Translations under genes and position numbers: made by a program
The notes under the pieces: generated by a model
Seen by the model: the letters and a program-made list of their open reading frames with translations, nothing else
Told to the model about the DNA's origin: nothing
Database searches by the model: none
In this document: one piece after another, positions 38,501-50,500 of the stretch
Layout of the letters: each line of letters opens with the position of its first letter
How positions within the stretch are numbered: position 1 is the first letter of the stretch
Assembly: GCF_900747795.2 (NCBI RefSeq)
Contig: NC_041394.2
Location: 39,075,226 to 39,139,225 of the forward strand
From: Erpetoichthys calabaricus
Taxonomy: Eukaryota; Chordata; Cladistia; Polypteriformes; Polypteridae
Length of the DNA stretch: 64,000 bases
Reading direction: 5' to 3'

Positions 38501-41500
38501 ACAAAATGAAGAAAAAAAATCTAGCAGGGAGAACACAAAGGTGTATAAGCAGAAGGTAAACAGTGTCAATCTGCTTGTCAAAGGCAAAAGTTAAGGAAGA
38601 GATGATCTTGGAGAGATGAACTTCTTTGTACACAGATCCTTTAAGATATTGGATTATGTGGCCATTACAAATGTGATCACACCACCATCAATTCAGCAAT
38701 GCAAGTATCAGAAATAAGTCAAGAAATAACCAGCCCTTCCCCACATACAACCAAGTTAATTTGCTCCGATAATTCAACTTTCTAGTAAACTAAGAATCTG
38801 GAAGTCAAGCCCTCCTTCACATGTGCACTCTATCACAGTAATTACAAATCGCTCCTACTTGAAAGAAAGCTGCTATAGATATCATGAAAAGCAAATTTCA
38901 GCAGTGTCCCCATCTCGTGATCTGCAATGATTCTTAAAGGAATCCTTTAATTCTTAAATGAAATTAATTACATAAATTAAATGAATCCGTATTACTAACC
39001 GAGAATGGTAAACCGGATATGGACACAGGTACATGCCCATGGACGCAGGAGACATAGTGCGCAGGCGCCACACAAAAACGAGGAATCAGCCCCCCCGCCC
39101 CAGAGTGAAACGGGAGAGACTACGAACGACACAGCCACACAAACAAGAGGAGTCAGCGCCCCGCCCCAGAGTGAAACGGGACAGACTACAGAGTCCACAA
39201 CTCACTGCATAATCAAACCCGACATGGTACGGAAAGCACAGGCGCCTACAACACGCTAAACACCACCAACAACGAAAGAGCTCAACTAACAGAAATAAGA
39301 AATAAAGCAACAAGCCCAAAGAATACGGAACCCTAAATGTCCACACCACACAGCAGAGGCAAACCCGACATAGTACGGAAGGTGCAGGCGCCTACATCGC
39401 GCGTCTAAAACACCGCAGGCAAAACCCCAAGATGGTGCAGAAGCCCCACAGACCTGGACTCCACAGCATATGTGAATCACATTACAGTAATACAATTATT
39501 ATAAGTACTCACAGAAACAACAAACACAAGAAGCGTCCGCATCCCGCCCCACAGTCAAACCGGAGAGAGTACAGAGTCCCCACACGTCCACAAAACACAG
39601 CATAGTCAAACCTGAGATACCCATGCACGCAGGAGACATGGTGCGCAGGCGGCTACAGCGCGATCCTCCGAGAACGAAGGAGACACAGCTCAAAAACGAA
39701 AGAGCTCACCTAACGTGGATAAGAAATGAGGCAACGCGCCCATAGGTGACGACACAGCTACACAAAAACAAGAATACAGCCCCCCGCAACAGAGTGAAAC
39801 AGGACAGACTACAGAGTCCACGACCGTCCACAACAGCATAATCAAACCCGAGATGGTACGAAAAGCGCGGCCGCCTACAACGCGCTATACACCGCCTACA
39901 ACGAAAGAGCTCAACTAACAGAAATAAGAAATAAAGCAACAAGCCCAGAGAATACGAAACCCTAGACGTCCACAACACACAGCAGAGTCAAACCCGACAT
40001 AGTACGGAAGCTGCAGGCGCCTAAAACGTGCGTCTAAAACACCGCAGGCAACACCCCGAGATGGTGCAGAAGCCCCACAAACCCGGACTCCACAGCATAT
40101 GTGAATCACATTACAGTAGTACAATATTATACGTACTCACAGAAACAACAAACACAGGAGGCGTCGGCATCCTGCCCCACATTCAAACCGGAGAGAGCAC
40201 GGAGTCCCCAAACGTCCAAAACACACAGCATAGTCACACCCGACATAGTACGGAGGGCGCATGCGCCTACAACGACAGACTACACAGCATAATCAAACAC
40301 GACATAGTACGGAAGGTGCAGGCGCCTACAACATGCGTCTAACACACCGCAGGCAAAAACCCGAGATGGTGCAGAAGCCCCAAGGATCCGGACTCCACAG
40401 CATATGTGAATCACATTCCAGTGATACAATAAGTACTCACAGACATACATATGTCCTCACAGAAAAAACAAACACAAGAGGCTTCGGCATCCCGCCCCAC
40501 ACTCAAACCGTGGAGAGTACGAGGTCCCCAGACGTCCACAAAACCCAGCATACTCAAACCCAAGATAGTATGGAGGGCGCGTGATACATATGTAACAATT
40601 ACCAAGAATGACAATAATCTCTTTCAACTGTATTTTGGCTTACCCATGACCAGGGGTTGGCGAGCGAAGCGAGCAGGGGGCGGAGCCCCGTAGTACTGTG
40701 ATAAAAGCAATAAAGTCAAACACATAAAACAAAGAACTCATGAATGTTTTACACAGAATTTGCTAACATTAATGCAAATGAACAAATCATTAGAGAGGCA
40801 TGTCATAGCATACAGAATTGTGCATCTTGCAGAGAAATGTTCAACAAATAACAGGACTGCAAAGTTTATCCTTTTCACGTTTAACCTTTTGAAAGCCATG
40901 AGGAAATTACTGGGTTGTGACCCCATTTCAGGATCCATTCATCTTTGTAAAGATGTACAATTTGTTGCAACTTTAAACAACAGTAAAAGATGTGGTTGCA
41001 TGCTACTTGAGAAAACTGCAAAAGTCCCAAATATGTACAACATAATGAGACAATACAGAGGTTATACAGTAAGTGCACTGATAAGTCTTTCAACAATGGT
41101 CACAAAACCTTTAGGCCACTTAGAACAAGAATCACTATACTGTAGGCACTCCAAAATGATTATGAAACAAACTTTATTGATTGTTGTAGTTAAAAAGTAG
41201 ACCTTGGTCACTTTCAAGAAAAGAGAAACTGCTGCTGGAGGCCCTTAGGGGCAACCTATGTAATAGCCAACCATACCATCTTAATCAAAAGAATTGCCTC
41301 TCAGTTGAAATGTCTTCCATTTTTAGGTAAAAGGGTGTGAATTGTCACTCTGAAAAACACAGTAAATATAAACCCTTAACATTTGTACATAATTATTAAA
41401 TTTTAAGCAAATGTAAAAAATAAATTCTTTGGCTGTTGAAATGTTTGTGTTAGGGATGTAAATTGTTGTTTTGCCACCACAACACCCCAGTTGAACTTTA

Positions 41501-44500
41501 AAACTAAAATTAGGAGAAGACTTAATTGCTTTTGTTTTCATAAATAATATATTATATTCAAGACGGTAATCATCATGCTGAAGTTAAACACTTTGAAATA
41601 TTACTTAGAATGATGAAGCATGCTAAATACTAAGTTCCACTGCTCAAAGAGGTCAGAGATTACTACAGGCATACTTACTTTTCATCAGAGCAGTTGGTGG
41701 TATACTCCATAGGCTGAACACTTAAAAAGAAAAAAGAAAAAAAAAAACAACATTACTCATGTTACATAAGGCTGTTCATTTTAAGGAATGTTAAACATAC
41801 TGGTTAATTGTCACCACAGGCAAGTTTCTGTAAGATCACATTTTATATAAGTCAGCCCAATAAGACACTAGTATTATGATACATCCCAACCCCTTCTCTC
41901 TCACACTTGTACACAACTGCACATATGCAGTAACAAGATAAAAAAATTCAATATAGCACACAGAAGCAAATTATATTAACATCTTGACCATATAGCAACT
42001 TATGCACAAGGTGTCCCGCCGGTGAGACACGGCCATATTTCAAAGTGGTTTGTTTATGTTGCAGTAAACCCAAAAGTTAATCAAAAGCAGTAATGGTATT
42101 TTTACTTACTCAAGGGTGTTTGGAGTTTAAGCCCATTACAATGATGTACAGTTATCTATAATTGCTCATTCATACTGCATGCCACAGCTGTGCGTAGAAG
42201 ACAGTAAATAAACTGCTTCTGCAACAGTTCATCATTACGAATTATTATGCACAGAGCTTGAGTCAGATTCCGATTACGGTTTTGATTATTAAGAATGTCA
42301 TGTTTGATGAAGAACTTGATTCTACAAATAAGCTGCAAGTACTGCTTTTATAGTATAACTTTGGAGTGTCACTGCGTACAGTTTTAAATATTCAAGCATC
42401 AGGGCTTCAATTACCATTACCAGATGCTGCCTGCTGTATGTTCTACCCATGTTATTTACTGAGCAGTGCTCTTTCACTTTCAGCACAGATAATGTTTCTT
42501 AGTGTACCTGTTAGTACTGTTTTGCTGAGCTTTTGCATCTTGAAGTTTCATGTGAGGGGGTGGAGTAGATTATACTGTGAACAAGTCTAATGTGCCCGCA
42601 ACCAAGTGACTGCCGTCTGCAACTCAAAAGTGGCTAAGAAACGCTGGTTTAGGTGTGTGGGTGTGTATGTCTGTGTGGCAAGTTCTGCACTCATGGATGC
42701 CTGTTTCCTGCCCAGTGCCTGCCTTGTAACCCAGCACTGGATGAAGCTGGTACAAAAATATATGTATGTGCCTGCTACTTTCTTCCGTTTCACATCTTGA
42801 AAAAAAACCAACAACAGAAAAATCAATAATTAAATAAAAAAACGCACTGAACTTCTGAGGGGCAGCACCAGAAGATGTGTGAATTACAGTACAAAAATCC
42901 CAATCTAGTGTGCATAATGTGCCAGCTTCTTTGTGTGTATGGATAAATAGAAATTGTTTCAAGGACTGGTATGAAAAATTATTTTCAAAATAAAGGTTTG
43001 GATGAGTACACAATGTGTACATAGTTACAAGCTATTTATTTTTTCCTTGTGAATTTTATATAGTGTGTGTGTATTTTATATATCTTTTATTTTTTAATAA
43101 CAAAAATATAACTGCTACTACAATAATTGTTTTGAGAGACTGTTTAGGTACAAGAGACTAAATGTTTCCAGAAAAGGACACAATGTTTCCAAACAGGAGG
43201 ACATTTTGTGCCAAACAAAAAAAAACTTTGCAAAGCTACAGAATAGGACATTTAAACTTGGCACAATGATAGCTGACAGATTGGAGCACAAACGAAAACT
43301 GATTTCTGGATTGTGCATCTTCAAATGTCTTGGTGTGTACTGAAAAATCCAGTTTTATGAAGAGAAATCCCTAAAGCACTAATTTGTTGTATTTCATTTA
43401 GTTGATATTGGTGTAAACAAAAGGTTTTTAATAGGCCTGGGAAAGTTAAGCATTGTGATTAATGTGTCTTGGTTAACATGTTAAAATATGGTGTCGCATC
43501 CAGGGCCGGCCAGGAGGCAAAAGCCTCAGGTGGCAATTTGGTCAGGGTGGTATTTTATGTATTTTTTTTTTACATTACAAAACAGTAACACTGTAATGAT
43601 CAGGTTGGAGATGCAGAGGGCCATGTGGCTGGACAGCTACTAAGCACTGTGCTGTGTTATGCAAATGAAACATCTGAGCAAGAGGAAGAAATCTCAGGAA
43701 AAAATGTAGAAGCAGCACAAGAGCCAGGTTTGAGTATGGAAGGTGCTGGAATGGAAGCATGTTTGCTTGGCGTTAGTGACAGAATGCAGGAGTCACACAG
43801 GACGACTAGAGCACAGGTTCGGATGAGAAGTCACAGTGAAACAACAGCATGCTTCTGGGCCAAAACACTGAAACGGAAGACAGTATGGAGGGGTTAGTCA
43901 AGTCGGAGTGCAAATAAAGTTAAGGCAATCACAGAGCTGCTTTTATGTCAGCTTCTCCAGGTAGTCCCATACTTCTCAGAGAGGTCTCGTCCACCTGAGG
44001 AGCGTGTCTTTCTCAGGTCAGGACCCAGGGACAATACACTATTATTTCCACTGCACACCAGCTGAAGAAACACTTGTGCAGAGTATAATTATCAAATCGT
44101 TGATGGTGATGAACAATTGAGTACTTAAAGAGTTTTAACACAAGTTTTAAATTATGCCCCTTTAAGAGATGCTTGTTCTTTCAATTAAATCAGTCTTCAG
44201 CAGTGCATTCAAAGGCAACAGTCGTTTTGATCGTTTGATTTTATTTTGATATGTGTTTGTCTCATATGCTCTGCCAATTTAATAATCAATAGATTGGCCT
44301 CATTTTCTTATTGCCTATTTTTCCAACTTGCCTTTAAGGAAGGCATTCAAATTCATATTGTACTTGCTCAAGTAGTATTTTCTTAAAAGTTCAGGTTTAA
44401 GGTCATTGTTCAAGTTTAAACAATGCCACTCTTTTTTTTATTTTTTATTTTTTTTTTTAATTCCTTTCTGTTGATTCTACATTCAATTTTTTATTTAGTG

Positions 44501-47500
44501 TGTATTTACTTCATGATTCTGTTTTAATTTTGTAATTGCATATTTTAATGTTAGGTGTGATTAATCATGATTAATTATAGTTTTTTGTGTTAAAAAAAAA
44601 AAAATCGACTCCCCAGATTACTTTCTTTTAAATATCTGTATTGTTGTACTCACTACTCTTCAGCCATTTGCAGCTTCTTTTTTACATAACCAGATTAATA
44701 GCAATGTATTTTTGGGTACATAATTTAGGTGCAATGATGTCAAAAATCCCTTACTGCATAAGATTATTTTTCATTAGTGTTATTTTTCATAATCATGACA
44801 TAAATTTATTTGCTCTGGAACTTATTTTATTAAATGAAGTTGTGTTTAAAAATGAAAATTGCACCTCCTAAAGGAATTTGCAATTGAAGTCAGAGAAGCT
44901 CCAAAAGAAATGTGAAATATAAGCCTTTGAAATTACCAAATACATTCATTTCAAACTTCAAATACGAGTTACCAAGGGGACAATATTACAATTGTTAATC
45001 ATAGAGCTTTGCAGATATTTTTCAATTTTCTCAATGTAAACTGGAAAAAGCTGGAAGGACCAAACAGATAAGTTTATTTATTGATCTCATTACTTGCAGT
45101 AGCACACGGCTGAGTGCTGATCCTTCACGAGTTCCATTTAAGTGCTACAAGCAAAATTTTGAAAGCAGCGAGATTACTAAAAGGGAGTTGATACAACCTG
45201 TAGACACTGCATTCCCCCCCCCCCCCACCCCCATTATAGTTTCACATTTTATGTATGTGTATTTCTCAACTATTCTAGCTGAAAGAATGTTGAACAAAAC
45301 AGCTACAAATGCATTTTACCTCTGGATTACTTTAGTGATGTTTAACTGCAAATATCTTCATTTTAATGTCTGTAGTATTCTTAATATAGATTGAACAGAG
45401 AACATACATTTTTTTACTATGGGAAAAAAAACTTTTTAAAAATATTTTCCACTTTGACTTGTTATTATAGACATACTTCTGAAAAACAAAGTCATGTTTT
45501 CTGAAACTGTAACCTTTTCAGACATACTGGGTAGATTTTCAAGTTTTAGTTGCATGTTTTTTCACCATAAGTGTGAACGAATAATAGAAATAAAAAAATA
45601 AAATATTAAACATTCCTTAAGAGAAAAGTATAATTTGATCAGATGTCAAAATATGCTTTTGATAAATTAGTAGTTTATAGGGTTTTAATAATAAAGGATT
45701 ACTGTTGTTGATTACTGTGTTGATATTTGAAAGAGCTTCACAAGATAAAATCCCTTGCAATTCGCATTGTCACAAGTACAATAAATACTGCACTTGCACT
45801 GCACATAAATGCAAATTGGTAGCTCTAAATTATTTGGAACTATTGTCAAGAACTTGCATTATCATGTACTTCATACTCTTTCAAAATTCCTTTTAATTAT
45901 TTACATATACAAATTAAAAACACGTTGAAATGCAGTGGTTTCATTGAGTTTGACCTTTGCTTGCACATATCAGCAGAAACAATGAGGACCACCAGGCCGT
46001 ATGAAAAAAATCATGAAACTGCTGACGGGGAGTTTTCTAATCTTCCAAATTTTACAACATAATCATAGTTCACAAAGTGATAATATATCCCACAAAAAAG
46101 CAGGATCATTATCCAAAAAAAAAAAAAAAACCTTCAAGGCAAATTATGTTATATCAATAAATATGGGGGCTACATTATAATTGCGGTGGGTTGGCACCCT
46201 GCCCAGGATTGGTTCCTGCCTTGTGCCCTGTGTTGGCTGGGATTGGCTCCAGCAGACCCCCCCCATGACCCTGTGTTCGGATTCAGCGGGTTGGAAAATG
46301 GATGGATGGATGGCTACATTATAATGTCTTTGATGAAATAGGAATGAAGTACTTAAACTATTTGTTTCATAAAACTTCTTCAACTGCCTAGGGTGGTAAA
46401 GTCCCTGTGTGTGATTTACTAGTAACAGAATCCGTATGTGCATATACAGTATGTGTGTGTGTGCACATTTGATATGCATTTGCTGCATACAACTAGTGTT
46501 ATGCTCAATTTCACATATGGTTTAAGGAGGCTCAGGCAGACATCTTCTACCAGTCCACTGAAGTACTGTACTATTTCTATGCTGTGGGCTGCTGACATTG
46601 TAACACCAGTTCATGGGATGACAGATGCCAGAAGGAAGCAATCTAGAAGGCCAGCTGACTGACAGTACTCACCCAGGACTTATTTTTTCTGCCGCTTCCT
46701 CCCATGATGATGAGAAATGTAGAGGCCATTATGACTAGTGCCTCTTTGCTAGGATTTTTCTTTTCTACCCTACAGCACCATCAATCACTAGTTTATTAGA
46801 TTTATTAGATTATTATTATCCGGCGCCGCCGTGAGTGGCAGCCTTTTCAGCAGCTCCGTGTATGACTGTATATGTATGTGTACTTTTCTACTTTTATTTT
46901 TCTATTTTTTATTTATTGATCACTCCTACCACTTTATTTTATGTGGATTCCTTCCCTGGACACACTTACTTTTACAACGTGGGCATGGATTTTAACACGC
47001 CGAGACTCGCCTATTCAAGTACTCAACTTCGGGCGCTGAGAACAAATGCCAGTGCCGGTGTGGTTCCATATTTACCCGACGAGGTAAGAAGGCGGTATCG
47101 TGGCAGCAGAGCCGGCACTAAGCTAAAAGTGAAGCGGCTTGCGAGAAAGTGGCGTTTCAAGCCTTCGGTGCCTTCTGTGATTCTGGGGAATGTAAACTCA
47201 ATCTCAAATAAGATCGACGAACTGGCTGCGCTGGTGAAAAATGTCAGGACCTACAGAGAATGCAGTTTGTTGTGTTTCTGCGAAACGTGGCTAAATAACA
47301 CCATCCCAGATGCCAACGTGGAGCTACCCGGGTTTAGCACAGTTAGAGAGGACAGAGATGCAAGTACCTGTGGTAAGCACAAAGGAGGAGGACTCGCTCT
47401 CTATGTTAATACACGGTGGTGTCACTCTGGACATGTTAACGTCAAAATCTCCACTTGCTGCAGGGATATCGAACTGTTGGCCGTAAGTTTACGTCCCTAC

Positions 47501-50500
47501 TATTTGCCCAGAGAGTTTGGACATGTCATTGTTGTTATTGTATACATTCCTCCTCGGGCAGACGTGGAGTCAGCGAGTGACATCATCCATTCCGCTGTTG
47601 CTAAGTTACAAACGCAGCACCCTGAGGCGCTTGTGCTAATCGCTGGAGACTTTAACCATGTGACGCTGGACAAAACATTGCCTGCATTCTCCCAGTATGT
47701 GGACTGTAACACCCGGGGAAATAAGACTATTGATTTACTGTATGCAAACGTTAAAGACGCATACAGCGCCACCCCGCTGCCTGCGCTTGGGAAAGGAGAT
47801 CATAACCTGGTTCAGCGTCAGCCTCACTATAAACCAAAAGTTAGAGTCCTACCTGTAACCACACGATCATTCAGGAAGTGGACCCCGGAGGCTGAGAATA
47901 CTCTGAGAGAACTTTTTGGAACTACAGACTGGGATATCCTGCAGGGATCTCATAATGAGAACATTGAGGAAGTTGTTGACTGCACTACTGACTACATCAA
48001 CTTCTGTATGGACATTGTAGTTCCAGTAAGAACAGTACGCTGCTATGCTAACAACAAGCCATGGATTACAAGTGACATCAAGGGCCTTTTGAATCAGAAG
48101 AAAAGGGCTTTTAAAGACGGTGATCAGCATGAGCTCAAGCGCGTGCAGAAGGAACTCCGAGTCCAACTCAGGGCGGCGAAGGAGCAGTACAGGAGAAAGC
48201 TGGAGCAGAAGTTGCAGAATAACAGCATGAAGGAAGTGTGGGATGGGATGAAGATCATCACTGGCTGCAGCTCGAAGCGGGGTACCACCATCGAGAGAGA
48301 CGTGAAGAGAGCAAACCAAATGAACAACTTTTTTAACAGGTTTGACCACCCTAACCCACTCTCACTCTCACCTCGGAGTACTGCACCCTCCACACATCCT
48401 TCTGCTGATACCAGCATAGGAAAAACATCCCCACCCATAATAACAACAGCGCAAGTGAGCAGACAGCTGAGGAGACTTCGTGCCAGCAAAGCAGCGGGTC
48501 CAGATGGAGTATCGCCACGACTGCTGAAGGTCTGTGCATCGGAGCTGGGGGGTCCTCTACAGCGCATCTTCAACCTGAGCCTGGAACAGGGGAGAGTCCC
48601 GAGGCTTTGGAAAACATCTTGTATCACCCCAGTCCCAAAGGTATCACGTCCTAGTGAGCTGAATGACTTTCGGCCTGTTGCTCTGACATCACATGTGATG
48701 AAGACCATGGAGAGGCTGCTGCTTCACCACCTTAGGCCACAGGTTCAACTCGCCCTTGACCCTCTGCAGTTTGCATATCAGGAGAAGGTGGGAGCGGAAG
48801 ATGCCATCATCTATATGCTACACCGATCCCTCTCTCACTTGGACAGAGGCAGTGGTGCTGTAAGAATTATGTTTCTAGACTTCTCTAGCGCCTTCAACAC
48901 AATCCAACCTCTGCTCCTTAGGGACAAGCTGACAGAGATGGGATTAGATTCATACCTAGTGGCATGGATCGTGGACTATCTTAAAGACAGACCTCAGTAT
49001 GTGCGTCTTGGGAACTGCACGTCTGACATTGTGGTCAGCAACACAGGAGCGCCACAAGGGACTGTACTTTCTCCGGTCCTGTTCAGCCTATATACATCGG
49101 ACTTCCAATACAACTCGGAGTCCTGCCATGTGCAAAAGTTCGCTGATGACACTGCTATCGTGGGCTGTATCAGGAATGGGCTGGAGGAGGAGTATTAAGA
49201 GGAAAGACGCCTCACGCCTGGACAAACTGGTGAGGAAGGCAGGCTCTATTGTTGGCATGGAGCTGAACAGTTTAACATCTGTTGCAGAGCGAAGGGCGCT
49301 CAGAAGGCTCCTATCAATTATGGAGAATCCACTGCATCCACTTAATAGTATCATCTCCAGACAGAAGAGCAGCTTCAGTGACAGACTGCTGTCACTGTCC
49401 TGCTCCACAGACAGATTGAGGAGATCGTTCCTCCCCCAAACTATGCGACTCTTTAATTCCACCAGGGGGGGTAAACGTTAATATTTAACATTATACATAG
49501 TTATTGTCTGTTTTTTTTCACCTGTATTATTATCATTCTTTAATTTAATATTATTTATTGTATCAGTATGCTGCTGCTGAAGAATGTGAATTTCCCATTG
49601 GGATTAATAAAGTATCTATCTATCTATCTATCTAGTTGACTGTGCAATGGTATGCTAACAGGTTGCACTGTAGTGCTTTTTTGTGTCTCAAACATCAAGA
49701 TGCATAATGCCTTTATAACTGTGTTCAGCTATAAAGACACACTGACAAAGATGACATATTTTCGTTAGATACATTAAATGTACCTTTAGTATATTACATT
49801 ATATTGGGTCTAGAAACAGTTTTTTTTTTTTCTGTTTACCCTATTTCAGCATGCGCTTTACCGTCTATTTTGCTGAAAGAACATGTGAATGGATACAGAA
49901 ACAAAAACTCAGTTCTATGATCTTGTATGTTGCGTTTCTGTGAAAAAAATGAGAGTACACTCACATTTTATACATATAAAAAAAGGCATAAATTACAAAA
50001 GCAGAGGAAAGGTATAGATCATTCATTCATCCATCTTCCAAACCCACACTATCCTCACCAATGTTGCAGGGCAGCTGGACCCTACCCTAGCAAGCATAGG
50101 ACACAAAGCAGTAACAATCACTGGACAGAGCACCAATCCATTGCTGGGTGAAGACACACATGCATACATACACTAGGGTCAATTTAACTTAACCAATCCA
50201 CCTAGCCCACAGATCTTTGAACCATGGGAGAACACTGGAGTACCTGGAGGAAATCCACACTGACATAGGAAGAACATGCAAACTTTATAAAGAGAGGAGC
50301 TGAGACATTAACCCCATCCTCCTTGTTGTGAGACGGTGGCACTACCACTACACATTAGTGCAAGGGGGCCACAGTAGGTGACAGGTGTCCTTCCAACCCA
50401 TCTCTTAATTTTACAGCAAACACTGCAGCTAATTTGAATTCTCATTCAATCTGGTGGCTTGCTCAAGTTATCCATTTGCAGCAATAGCTTACTCAAAATG

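Noticed and set aside
39000-40600. Direct repeats that might suggest a CRISPR array
   Set aside because: Units are hundreds of bases long, unequal, and bounded by Helitron ends in a vertebrate context.
43502-43560. Possible hAT element start (CAGGGCCGGCC)
   Set aside because: No matching inverted end or 8-bp target repeat could be found.
43625-43897. 90-codon frame with an acidic stretch ([11 protein letters not shown])
   Set aside because: No recognisable family and no exon logic; it may be part of an undefined hAT-like repeat.
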